Part shown: positions 8,261 through 16,545 of the stretch, piece by piece
How positions within the stretch are numbered: the stretch's first letter is position 1
Layout: the number at the start of each line of letters is the position of its first letter
Assembly: GCA_943328795.2 (NCBI GenBank)
Contig: CALQBK020000003.1
Span: 1 to 62,367, forward strand
DNA: 62,367 nucleotides
From: Bifidobacterium breve
Lineage (GTDB): Bacteria > Myxococcota_A > UBA796 > SXON01
Direction of reading: 5' to 3'
The notes under the pieces: generated by a model
Told to the model about the DNA's origin: nothing
The model's input: only the letters and a program-made list of their open reading frames with translations
The model's database searches: none
Position numbers and translations under genes: made by a program

Positions 8261-11200
8261 TTAGAACTGCGCGCCGAGCGAGAAGGTGAAGCCCACGGGC
8301 ACGTGCGACGCGGTGTCGTCCGACGTGTCCGCGGTCCCTTGGTCGTTCGTGGACGTCAGCACGCCAGAGACGTCCGTGACCTCGCCGACCTTGTTGTTGT
8401 TCGCGTCCAGCACGTCGATCTTCCGGAAGCCCAGGTCGTACGCGATGCTGAAGTACACGTTCGGCAGGAACGCGTAGCCGCCCTCGACGTTGAAGGTCGT
8501 GTCGAAGGGCGTGGTGCCGCCGGCGAGGTACTCGGTGAAGTCCGTGTGGAAGAACAGCTTGGGGCCGACGTTCGCGCCGAGCTCGGCGCCCACGGCCAAC
8601 GAGCTGATGGCCACCTGGGTGAGGTCCACCGAGTTGGACTTGGACTGGATCGCCTGCACGTCAGACAGGTCGTAGCCGGCGCGGGCGCCAACCCAGAACT
8701 GGCTCGACCCGGACTCGAACGGGTAGCGACCGACGACGAGGCCGCGGACGTCCGTGACCCAGTCCCCGACGAGCTCGGCGTCCGCGCAAGGGCGACCGAG
8801 CGCCGCGCACAACGGCGCGGGGTCCAGGCTGTAGCGGCTGGACTTGACCTGGACCTCGGCGCCGACGTACTTCACCATCGGCAGCCAGAGCCGACCGTTC
8901 ACGTTGAAGCCCTGCGACAGCGCGTCGAGCTGGATCGGCTTCGGGAACAGCCCGGTGGTGGCCTGCAGCGGCTGCTGGTCGTACGAGTAGCCGGAGAGCA
9001 GGTAGCCGCCGCGTACGCGCAGCCAAGGGAACTCGCCTTCCGGCGCGGGGGTGCGCTCGGGCTTGACCTTCTCGACCTTGGCGACCGGCGCCGGCAACGG
9101 CGGAGGAGGCGTCGGGGTCGCGGGCTGCTGCGCGTAGGGGTCCCCGCCCGTCGTGAACGGGTTCGAGGACGTCCAGCCGGCGTCCGCGCCGCCGACGGGG
9201 ACGCGCATGAACTGGGACAGGAGCCCGTCGCGCGTCGCGACCGACACCTTGACCTCGCCCGTCGTGCCAGCGGGCACGCTGAGCGTCGCCGTGTAGTTCC
9301 CGTTGCCGACGTCGGACACCGCGCCGACGACGCCCGCCGACGTGAGGAAGTCGAGCTGTGCGCCGCCAACGCCGCGTCCTTCGGCGTTCTGGAGGTTCAG
9401 CTTCAGCGTGATCGTCCCGCCCGCCGAGATCGTCGCGGGGTCGGACGACATCGCCAGCTTCGTAGGCCGGTCGCCGGCCGCGGCGGGCAACGCCACCGGC
9501 ATCAGCACGGCGCCCGTGACCCCCTCGCGCTCGAGGCGGAGCGGCGAGATGGTCGCCGACCACTCGTCGACGAGGGTCGCTACGGCCTTCGGGGCGCTCG
9601 TGGGCAGGTCGGGCAAGGCCAGCGTGGTCGGGGCCTGGATGACGGTGACCGCCGCGTTCGCGTCGTTGGCGGTCGCCTCGATCGAGACCGTCTGCGCCTT
9701 GCGGCCCGCGGTGTAGTAGACCTGGACGGTGCCGTCGGGGCCGGTGGTCGCCGAGGCGGGGATGTTGCCGTCGCCGCTCAAGAGGCGCAGGTTCACCGGC
9801 ACATTGCCGATCGGGTAGCCGAAGTCGTCGACGGTGGCGACGGTGAGCAGCAGGGGCGTCATCCCGTCGTTCGCGACACGGTCTTTGCCGGGCACCAACA
9901 GCACGCGGGCGAACGGGTTGCCGGTGGCGGCCGTGGCGACGGACGCGGAGAGCTCCACGGGGCCGGTGCCTGTCGTCGAGAACGTGCCCTGGTAGTCGCC
10001 GTTCCGGAGGTCCTTGATCTCCTTGACCTTGCCGCCGTTCACGTTGAACGTGACCGCGCGGGAGCCGAGGCCCTGGCCGTCCGGCGCGGTCACCTTCGCG
10101 AAGACCTTGAACCCGTCGGCCGTAGCGGCCAGCGTGGTGGGCTCAGCGCTCAGTGCGACCTTTGCCGGGCGCACCGGGACGAGGTTCAGCGTGGTCGAGT
10201 CGCTCTGCACCGACGAGCCGCTGGGGAGCGTGACCGTGAGCGTCACCTGCGTGTTCGCGTTGCTGGTGGGCGGCGTGAACGTCGCGACGTAGACGCCGCC
10301 GCCCTCGTGCTTCGCTTGCGACAGGCTGCCGGCCGTCGCGGTCAGCGCGAGCACGGCGTTCTCGTCGGGCCGGCCGTCGGAGGTGACGACGAGCACGCGG
10401 ACGGGGATGCCGAGGCGGGCGTCCGCGGGGGCGGCCGTCGCTGTCGGGAACATCGCGATGCGGCGGGACTCGGGGATCTTCAGGTCGAGGGGCTCCTCGG
10501 TCACCTTGCCGTCTGCTGCGATCTCGGTCTTCGTCGCCGTTCCGGCGCCCGGAGGGACAATGATGGGCACGCGGGCGCGCCCCTGTGCGTCTGCCTGGAT
10601 GGGCCCGAACTCACGGCCGGCAATCTTGAGGATCACGCGAGAGTTGGCGCCGACTTGGACAGGGAAGTCGGCCTTGCCTTGCAGCGGGACCGCCGCCGAG
10701 CCGTACGTGTGCCCAGGGTCGCGCTTGTCGACCGCGGTGATGAGCAGCACCTGCGGGTACGGCGTAGCGGGGGCCGTGTACAGCGCGCTGAACTGCCCGG
10801 CGCCGAGGTTCGTGACGTTCTCGAGCGTGCCCGCGGTGACGGACGCGCGCAGGTCGACGCCGGCGAGCGCCTGGCGATCGCCGCCTGCCAGGTTGAGCGA
10901 AACGCTGGCCGTGCGGTCCTGCCCGAGCGTGATGGTGGTGGGGTTGACCGCGACGGACAGCTGGTGGCTGGTCGGCGGCGCGACCGCGACCGTCCACGTG
11001 CGAGCCAGGGGCTCCTTGGTCGGCAGCTTCGTCTTCAGGGACAGCGTGACAGACTGCTTCGCGTCCGCCTTCGCGGCGGTGAACGTGAACTTGTACAGGC
11101 CCCCGCCGAGCTCCGCCAGGTCCGTCGTCGTGCCGGCGGACGCCGTGGGCTTGCCCTTGAGCCCGGCGATGGGCTTCCCGTCTGGCGCGAGGGCCAGCAC

Positions 11201-11386
11201 GTAGAGGTCCGCCGTCGTCGCGCCGTCCCCGACCAGGCCCGTGGGCTGCAGCAGCTCGATGACGCCAACGCCCTCGAACACCGGTTCGGCCCAGGCGATC
11301 CCCGCGGTGGTGTGGGGAGAGACGAGCCCTGAGATCCCGAGGGACAGCTGGACGACGAGAGGGGCAACAACGAGACGGCGCAACAT
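8261..11386 (-). CDS. Large Ig-like repeat protein with C-terminal outer-membrane beta-barrel
   Basis: A 1041-aa protein with an N-terminal signal peptide (about residues 1-33, ending near GIAWAEP). About seven Ig-like/invasin-type (Big) repeats follow, to about residue 740. Recognisable repeat cores include GNYTATLSVPAG and VANDGMTPLLLTVATVDDFG, the latter resembling bacterial Ig-like domain 1. A Pro/Lys linker (residues about 745-790) leads to about 250 residues of alternating beta-strand sequence ending in Phe, which looks like an outer-membrane barrel. The likely role is a surface or periplasmic adhesin/scaffold. The order is repeats first and barrel last, unlike intimin and invasin. Confidence 0.85.
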   Translation of the reverse strand: MLRRLVVAPLVVQLSLGISGLVSPHTTAGIAWAEPVFEGVGVIELLQPTGLVGDGATTADLYVLALAPDGKPIAGLKGKPTASAGTTTDLAELGGGLYKFTFTAAKADAKQSVTLSLKTKLPTKEPLARTWTVAVAPPTSHQLSVAVNPTTITLGQDRTASVSLNLAGGDRQALAGVDLRASVTAGTLENVTNLGAGQFSALYTAPATPYPQVLLITAVDKRDPGHTYGSAAVPLQGKADFPVQVGANSRVILKIAGREFGPIQADAQGRARVPIIVPPGAGTATKTEIAADGKVTEEPLDLKIPESRRIAMFPTATAAPADARLGIPVRVLVVTSDGRPDENAVLALTATAGSLSQAKHEGGGVYVATFTPPTSNANTQVTLTVTLPSGSSVQSDSTTLNLVPVRPAKVALSAEPTTLAATADGFKVFAKVTAPDGQGLGSRAVTFNVNGGKVKEIKDLRNGDYQGTFSTTGTGPVELSASVATAATGNPFARVLLVPGKDRVANDGMTPLLLTVATVDDFGYPIGNVPVNLRLLSGDGNIPASATTGPDGTVQVYYTAGRKAQTVSIEATANDANAAVTVIQAPTTLALPDLPTSAPKAVATLVDEWSATISPLRLEREGVTGAVLMPVALPAAAGDRPTKLAMSSDPATISAGGTITLKLNLQNAEGRGVGGAQLDFLTSAGVVGAVSDVGNGNYTATLSVPAGTTGEVKVSVATRDGLLSQFMRVPVGGADAGWTSSNPFTTGGDPYAQQPATPTPPPPLPAPVAKVEKVKPERTPAPEGEFPWLRVRGGYLLSGYSYDQQPLQATTGLFPKPIQLDALSQGFNVNGRLWLPMVKYVGAEVQVKSSRYSLDPAPLCAALGRPCADAELVGDWVTDVRGLVVGRYPFESGSSQFWVGARAGYDLSDVQAIQSKSNSVDLTQVAISSLAVGAELGANVGPKLFFHTDFTEYLAGGTTPFDTTFNVEGGYAFLPNVYFSIAYDLGFRKIDVLDANNNKVGEVTDVSGVLTSTNDQGTADTSDDTASHVPVGFTFSLGAQF

Positions 11387-11482
11387 GAGAAGGCTCCGAG
11401 CTTGGGGGTCAGGGCGGCCGGGGCAGCCCCAGGCGAGGGTCCGGTAGGGTAAGGGGGGCCTTGTATCCGTGTCAATGAGCGT

Positions 11483-12241
11483 GTGCGTACCGTGTCAGCC
11501 CCTTCCGAGACTTTGCACGCCTTTGACCACCACGCTGGCGAGTACAGTCCGTGGGAGCGGCACCCGACGGCGCAGGCGTGGCGCGCCCGGGTGATCGCTG
11601 CGTGTGCGCGGCGTTTTCCCGCGGGGGGCCGGGTGCTGGACGTCGGCGGAGGCACGGGGGTGGACGCCACGATCTTGGGTGCGCTCGGGTTCGACGTCGT
11701 GGTGATCGAGCCATCCGAGGGGATGGGGGCCGTGGCTCGGGGCAGGGGCGTCCACGTGGTGCGTGGCGGTGTGGACGACCTGGCGAGCCGCTCCGACCTC
11801 GGGACGTTTGACGCCGTGCTGTCGAACTTCGGCGCGTTGAACTGCGTCGCTGACCTCGTGCCGCTTCGAGCGGGCTTGGAGGCGCGCCTGCGGCCAGGCG
11901 GCGTCGCCGTGCTCGTCGTCATGGGCCCGTTTGCGCTCGGCGAGTCCGCTGCGCTCCTGCTGCGTGGGCGCGTCCGGGCGCTCGCGCGCCGGCGGCGTTC
12001 GGTGGTCCCGCTCGGGTCACACGGCGTGGCGGTCAGTTGGTGGTCCGCGCGCGGGCTCGCCCGGGCGCTGCCCGGCTTCTCGCTCACGCACGTCGAGGCG
12101 CTCGGCGCGGTCGCCCCGCCGCCGGACCTTCACCCCGGCAGTCGTCGACTCGCCACGTGGGACCGCCGCCTCGGCGCGCTGCCCGGCCTCCGGGCCGTCG
12201 GCGATCACACGCTCTGTGTGTTTCAGCGGGCGCGCGTTTGA
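11483..12241 (+). CDS. Class I SAM-dependent methyltransferase
   Basis: About 252 aa from a GTG at 11483 (another GTG at 11492 is equally possible). The SAM-binding motif I is clear: VLDVGGGTGVD near residue 50, followed by an acidic residue after the second strand (VVVIEPSEGMG) and an FDAVLSNFGALNC block typical of methyltransferase type 11 enzymes. The substrate is unknown. The stop codon nearly abuts the start of the second B12 radical SAM gene, so the two are probably cotranscribed and may act on the same molecule. It diverges from the Ig-repeat gene over 96 bp. Confidence 0.85.
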   Translation: MRTVSAPSETLHAFDHHAGEYSPWERHPTAQAWRARVIAACARRFPAGGRVLDVGGGTGVDATILGALGFDVVVIEPSEGMGAVARGRGVHVVRGGVDDLASRSDLGTFDAVLSNFGALNCVADLVPLRAGLEARLRPGGVAVLVVMGPFALGESAALLLRGRVRALARRRRSVVPLGSHGVAVSWWSARGLARALPGFSLTHVEALGAVAPPPDLHPGSRRLATWDRRLGALPGLRAVGDHTLCVFQRARV

Positions 12242-12255
12242 CCGGCGGCCAGCCC

Positions 12256-13728
12256 GTGAACGTCGTCCTCTACAACCCGCGCGCGCAGCGGTCCCATCGC
12301 CGCTTGCCGCTCTCTCTGCTCGCGCTCGCCCGCGTGATCCCCGCCGAGCACCCCTGGACGCTGGTGGACGACAACGTCGACCCCGGCGCCGCGGCCGCGC
12401 TCGAGCACGCGTGCAGCAAGCCGAACACCGTCCTGTTCGTCACGGTGATGCCCGGCCCGCAGCTGCGCGTCGCCGTACCGACGTGCCGCCGGCTGAAGGC
12501 CCAGTTCCCGGCGCTCCAGGTCTGGTGGGGCGGCTACTTTCCAGGGATTCACGCCGACGCGTGCCTCGCCGAGCCGTGGCTCGACGGCGTGGTCACCGGG
12601 CTCGGGGAGGGGACGGTGCCCGCGCTGCTCGGCGCGCTCTCGTCGGGCGCAGGCCGGCTCGCGGCGCTCGCCCTGGTCCCCGGGCTGGCGATGCGGGACG
12701 GCGCAGCGGTGGTCCGCACCCCGGGCGCCCCGCTCCAAGCCTCGTCGGCGTTCCCCGACTTCCCGTACGAGCGGCTCGACATGGATCGCTACGCTGCCCG
12801 CACCTTCCTCGGCGAGCGCACGTTCAACCACCACTCCAGCGTTGGGTGCCCGTACGTCTGCAACTTCTGCGCGGTCGTGAACGTCTACGCCGGGCGGTGG
12901 CTGCCCGATCCCGCAGACCACGTCGTCCGCGTCGTGCACCGCCTCGTACGTGAGCACCGCGCCGACGCGATCGAGTTCCACGACAACAACTTCTTCGCGT
13001 GGGAGAAGCGCACGCGCGACGTGGCCGAGGGGATCGAGCGCCTGGGCGTCTCGTGGTGGGGCGAAGGGCGCATCGACACGATGCTCGGGTTCTCCGGGGA
13101 GACCTGGGAGGCGATGGCGCGGTCCGGCCTGCGCATGGTGTTCTACGGCGCGGAGAGCGGCGATGACGAGGTGCTCGAGCGCATGGACAAGGGGGGCTTG
13201 CGCGTCGCGGACATCGGCAGCCTGAACCGGCTGGCCCGGCGGCACGGCGTGGTGCCCGAGTTCAGCTTCGTGCTCGGCACCCCGGGCGACCCCGAGCGCG
13301 AGGCGGAGCGCACGTTCTCGCTGATCCGCACGCTCAAGCGGGACAACCCCGACTGCGAGATCATCCTCTACCTCTACACCCCGGTCCCGCTGCCGGGGAT
13401 GTTCGACACCGCGGCGGCAGGCGGGTTTTCCTTCCCGCGTACGCTCGATGACTGGCTGAACCCGCCGTGGTCGAACTTCGCGCAGCGCCGCAACCCGCTC
13501 ACGCCGTGGATCACGCCGCGGCTGATCCGGCGCGTGTCGGAATTCGAGACGGTGCTGAACGCGCGGTACCCGACGTCCACCGACATCCGGCTCGGCGACA
13601 CCGCCCGCCGCGCGTTGCGTGTGCTGGGGCGGCTGCGGTGGGAGACGGGCCTGCTCCGTGCGCCGATCGAGCTGCGCGCGCTGCACAAGCTCGTGCGCTA
13701 CCGGCAGCCCGAAGAGATGGGTTTTTGA
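12256..13728 (+). CDS. B12-binding domain radical SAM protein
   Basis: A 490-aa protein. The GTG at 12256 gives the usual N-terminus of a cobalamin-binding domain (NVVLYNPRA); a TTG at 12238 overlapping the methyltransferase stop is an alternative. The B12 domain covers residues 1-165 with WWGGYFPGIHAD and GLGEGT blocks. The radical SAM cluster motif is CPYVCNFC (Cys198, Cys202, Cys205). The later GAESGDDEVLERMDKG and LGTPGDPEREAERTF blocks are typical of BchE/HpnJ-like members. The product is unknown; hopanoid, lipid or natural-product modification are possibilities by family. Confidence 0.9.
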   Translation: MNVVLYNPRAQRSHRRLPLSLLALARVIPAEHPWTLVDDNVDPGAAAALEHACSKPNTVLFVTVMPGPQLRVAVPTCRRLKAQFPALQVWWGGYFPGIHADACLAEPWLDGVVTGLGEGTVPALLGALSSGAGRLAALALVPGLAMRDGAAVVRTPGAPLQASSAFPDFPYERLDMDRYAARTFLGERTFNHHSSVGCPYVCNFCAVVNVYAGRWLPDPADHVVRVVHRLVREHRADAIEFHDNNFFAWEKRTRDVAEGIERLGVSWWGEGRIDTMLGFSGETWEAMARSGLRMVFYGAESGDDEVLERMDKGGLRVADIGSLNRLARRHGVVPEFSFVLGTPGDPEREAERTFSLIRTLKRDNPDCEIILYLYTPVPLPGMFDTAAAGGFSFPRTLDDWLNPPWSNFAQRRNPLTPWITPRLIRRVSEFETVLNARYPTSTDIRLGDTARRALRVLGRLRWETGLLRAPIELRALHKLVRYRQPEEMGF

Positions 13729-13767
13729 GCGTCGACGCTCGGTCCCAAGCCTCGCGCACGCTCCGAG

Positions 13768-14115
13768 CTAGCGGCGCTTGCTCGAGCTCGGCGGGACGCC
13801 GGGCGCCAACGGGTCCTGCGCGTTCCGGAAGTGCGTAGGAAAGCAGCCGAGCTGGTACTGCCCGGGCCCAAGCCGCGAGATCGTCCACCGCCGCCACGCG
13901 TCCTCGTGCGGATCCTTGCCCGAGAGCATCCACGCGACGGTGCTCGAGGGCGGGCCGTCTACCCAGCCGACGACAGTGTCGAGCAGGTACGGCACACACC
14001 GGGCCTCGATCGCGATGTCGAGCGGCTTGCCGGACTCGGTGACCGACCCGAGGCGGGTCGCGAGATCGCGGATGGTCTGGCCCTTCGTGAGGCTTGCGCC
14101 GATGACTGCGCTCAT
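13768..14115 (-). CDS. Hypothetical protein coupled to the Rieske gene
   Basis: A 115-aa protein whose ATG at 14115 overlaps the stop of the Rieske gene (ATGA), so it is almost certainly translationally coupled to it. It contains two Cys, a Trp-rich middle (VVGWVDGPPSSTVAWMLSG) and a basic C-terminal tail. No signal peptide or membrane segment is seen. I do not recognise a family. Its place at the end of a Rieske-containing operon suggests a partner or target of that iron-sulfur protein. Confidence 0.65.
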   Translation of the reverse strand: MSAVIGASLTKGQTIRDLATRLGSVTESGKPLDIAIEARCVPYLLDTVVGWVDGPPSSTVAWMLSGKDPHEDAWRRWTISRLGPGQYQLGCFPTHFRNAQDPLAPGVPPSSSKRR

Positions 14116-14591
14116 AGGGTGATCACCTTCAAACCGTCGTTGTGGGCTCCGCCGCGCATCGTCGTGCCCGGCGTGAGGATGGGACCGACTTGGATGAAGC
14201 CGTCTTGGACGCGCACCGCGTACGTCTCGAGCCGGGAGTCCGGCTGGGTCGTGCACTTCCCGGTGGTGAAGTCGTACTCCCAGTCGTGGTACGGGCACGT
14301 GACCAGGCAGCCCTTGATCTCGCCTTCGCCGACTGGGCCATCCTCGTGGCGGCACTCGTTGTCGATCGCGTAGTACGTGCCGTCCTTCAAGAACACGGCC
14401 ACGACGCGGTTGTTGTTGTGTGCGTAGGTGCCCGCGGCGCCTTCCTTGATCGCACCGACGGGGGCGACCACCCGGTAGCCGTCCGGGGTGTCCTTGCCGA
14501 CGCCGACGACCGCGCGCGCGCCGGAGGCCTTCGCGTCACCGCCCCCGATGACCTTCTTCACCGCGCCCTTGAGCTTGTCCCGAAGTCCCAT
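14112..14591 (-). CDS. Rieske [2Fe-2S] domain protein
   Basis: A 159-aa protein from the ATG at 14591. A basic, Gly-rich N-terminal region (residues 1-35) precedes a Rieske domain with both ligand pairs, C80-R-H82 and C99-P-Y-H102, spaced 16 residues apart as in Rieske ferredoxins of the dioxygenase/nitrite-reductase type. It probably carries electrons in the cytoplasm; no signal peptide or membrane anchor is seen. It starts one base after the stop of the upstream 180-aa unknown gene and overlaps the downstream unknown, forming a tight three-gene set. Confidence 0.88.
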   Translation of the reverse strand: MGLRDKLKGAVKKVIGGGDAKASGARAVVGVGKDTPDGYRVVAPVGAIKEGAAGTYAHNNNRVVAVFLKDGTYYAIDNECRHEDGPVGEGEIKGCLVTCPYHDWEYDFTTGKCTTQPDSRLETYAVRVQDGFIQVGPILTPGTTMRGGAHNDGLKVITL

Positions 14592-14592
14592 C

Positions 14593-15135
14593 TCACGCCT
14601 CCGCAGACTTGAGTTGACCAAAGCCCTTCGCCGGGCGCCAACAGGCGTCCAGCGCCTCGGTAGCGGCCCACAGCATCAGGAACACCAGGGCGGACTGCTC
14701 CGGGTCCATCTCGATCTCGCCCTCCTTGCGGTCCTCGCGCTCGAACAGCGCGTGGAGCGCCTCGTCGAGGATGTGGGGCTGCGCGCGGTCAGCGACCGAG
14801 CGGACGCGGGCTGGGAAGTCGGCGCTGACGGGCATCAGGCCCGCCGAGCGTACGGCGGCCTGCACCTTCGCGGTGGCCTTCTCGATCTCGATGGCGCCCG
14901 CGCGGTCGAGCTTGCCGCCGCTCTGCTCGAAGATGCGGACGACGACCGCGAGCAGGTACAACGAGACCTCCCCCGGCTGGTCGGCCATCGTGGGGATGTT
15001 GCTCTTGAAGAAGCGGACGACGCGCGACTGGTTCTCCAGCGCGCGCTTCGCCATCGTCTGGAACGACATGCCGGCTTCCGCGCACGCCTCCGACAGGCGG
15101 TGGACTTGATCACGAGGGATAGCCGGATTGCTCAC
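14593..15135 (-). CDS. Hypothetical protein upstream of the Rieske gene
   Basis: About 180 aa from a GTG at 15135, chosen because the sequence before it is low-complexity and runs across the neighbouring intergenic space. The protein looks all-helical, with amphipathic helices (for example SLYLLAVVVRIFEQSGGKL) and a Trp-containing C-terminus. No motif is recognised. It is separated from the Rieske start by one base and from the nucleosidase stop by 28 bp, so it probably belongs to the same minus-strand operon. Confidence 0.65.
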   Translation of the reverse strand: MSNPAIPRDQVHRLSEACAEAGMSFQTMAKRALENQSRVVRFFKSNIPTMADQPGEVSLYLLAVVVRIFEQSGGKLDRAGAIEIEKATAKVQAAVRSAGLMPVSADFPARVRSVADRAQPHILDEALHALFEREDRKEGEIEMDPEQSALVFLMLWAATEALDACWRPAKGFGQLKSAEA

Positions 15136-15163
15136 GCAGACTCTCTTGGGAACGGGCGGGTGT

Positions 15164-15742
15164 TTATCGCGGACCGGGCCAGCCGGCGAGCGAAGCCGCG
15201 GGTTCGGCGGCGCGCGCTGCTCCCCGCGCGGCTCGCTCGCACGCAGCGCGGTTCGCCACCCACTGCGCGTGCGCCCCCGGCCCGACGGCGTTGGTGATGC
15301 CGAGCACGCCGGCCCACGGGACCCCCGCGCGTACACACGCGAGCGCGACGCCGTACAGCTCCATGTGCTCGACCTGCGCGTCCTGGCCGTACCGCGCCGC
15401 CAAGGCGGGATCGGTGGTGATCGCGACGTTGGTGACCACGCGCGCCGCCCGCAAGCCCGGCAGCGGGTGGCCGTCGAGCGGGACGGGGTGGCGCGGGCTG
15501 TACCCGAGCCCGAGGGCGAGCGCGGCGTCCCCCAACCGCGCGTCCTGGGCGGTGATCACGTCGCCGATGCCGACCCCGGACCCGGGGAGCGCCCCCGCGG
15601 TGCCGACGAACACGACGGCCGTCGGCTTCACGCGGGCGACGAGCGCGGCGGTCGCCAACAGTGCGTCCAAGAGCCCGATGCCGACGGGCTCGCCGGGCAA
15701 GTCCCCAAGCTCGGCGGGGACGGCGCTGCAGTAGAGGATCAC
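15164..15742 (-). CDS. Nucleoside phosphorylase/nucleosidase superfamily protein
   Basis: About 192 aa. The GTG at 15742 overlaps the PPK2 stop (GTGA). The VVFVGTAGALPG block and the VEHMELYGVALAC block match the phosphate/ribose-binding and MEx motifs of the PNP/UDP phosphorylase superfamily that includes MTA/SAH nucleosidase, purine nucleoside phosphorylase and futalosine hydrolase. It is short for the superfamily. It cleaves or phosphorolyses an N-glycosidic bond; the base specificity cannot be told. Coupling to a polyphosphate-dependent kinase suggests nucleotide salvage. Confidence 0.75.
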   Translation of the reverse strand: MILYCSAVPAELGDLPGEPVGIGLLDALLATAALVARVKPTAVVFVGTAGALPGSGVGIGDVITAQDARLGDAALALGLGYSPRHPVPLDGHPLPGLRAARVVTNVAITTDPALAARYGQDAQVEHMELYGVALACVRAGVPWAGVLGITNAVGPGAHAQWVANRAACERAARGAARAAEPAASLAGWPGPR

Positions 15743-16545
15743 GGCAGAATCTTGATCGCTTTCGGGTCGTAGTTCGGCTCCGGGTACTGCGGGTCCATGT
15801 CCTCGAGCGTCTCCACCAACAGCCGGGCGACGGCGATGTCCCGCGCCCACTTGCGGTCGGCCGAGACGATGTGCCAAGGCGCGTGCTGGGTGCTCGTGCG
15901 CTCGAAACAGTCCTCGTAGGCCTCTTGGAAGTCGTCCCACTTCGCGCGCATGTCGAGGTCCCGCGGGTCAAACTTCCAGTTCTTCTCGGGGATGTCGAGC
16001 CGCTCTTGCAGCCGGCGGCCTTGCTCCGCCTTCGAGATGTGCAAGAAGATCTTCACGACGCGCGTGCCCTCGTCGTGCAACATCTCCTCGAACGCGTTGA
16101 TGTGGTCAAAACGACGCGACCAGCGCGCCTTGGGCACGAGGTCGAGCACCCGCACGACCAGCACGTCTTCGTAGTGGGAGCGGTTGAAGAGCGTGAGCTC
16201 GCCCTTCCGGGGGCAACGCGCGTGTACGCGCCAGAGGTAGTCGTGCCCGGCCTCCTCGCCCGCGGGCGCCTTGAAGCTGTAGACGGACACCCCGCGCGAG
16301 TCGAGCGGCCCGGCGACCTTGCGCAGCACGCCGTCCTTGCCAGCGGCGTCCATCGCCTGGAGCACGACCAGCAGCGACTGCTTCGCCCCCGCCATCAGCC
16401 GCTCTTGCAGCTCAGAGAGGCGCGCGAGCAGCTTCGCGAGGTCCTCGATGGCCTGCGGGTCGTCCTTGCCGCTGTACCCATTGCGGGCATCGGTCGGGAG
16501 GTCACGCAGCGAGACCTTGGCGCCAGGGTGGACAACGGTGATCAA
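15739..16545 (-). CDS. Polyphosphate kinase 2 family protein (PPK2)
   Basis: A 268-aa single-domain PPK2. The Walker A block DAAGKDG lies at residues 66-72, followed by the family signature FNRSHYEDVLVVRV and a Walker B-like KIFLHISKAEQ, with the lid module RLDIPEKNWKFDPRDLDMR. Such enzymes transfer phosphate from polyphosphate to nucleoside mono- or diphosphates; the subclass (AMP, ADP or both) is not assigned. The ATG overlaps the TruD stop (ATGA), and the nucleosidase gene overlaps its own stop. Confidence 0.92.
   Translation of the reverse strand: MITVVHPGAKVSLRDLPTDARNGYSGKDDPQAIEDLAKLLARLSELQERLMAGAKQSLLVVLQAMDAAGKDGVLRKVAGPLDSRGVSVYSFKAPAGEEAGHDYLWRVHARCPRKGELTLFNRSHYEDVLVVRVLDLVPKARWSRRFDHINAFEEMLHDEGTRVVKIFLHISKAEQGRRLQERLDIPEKNWKFDPRDLDMRAKWDDFQEAYEDCFERTSTQHAPWHIVSADRKWARDIAVARLLVETLEDMDPQYPEPNYDPKAIKILP

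Noticed and set aside
8303..11332. A 1009-codon plus-strand frame opposite the Ig-repeat protein
   Set aside because: The residue composition is Arg/Val/Gly-dominated without domains, and the minus-strand frame has a signal peptide and repeats.
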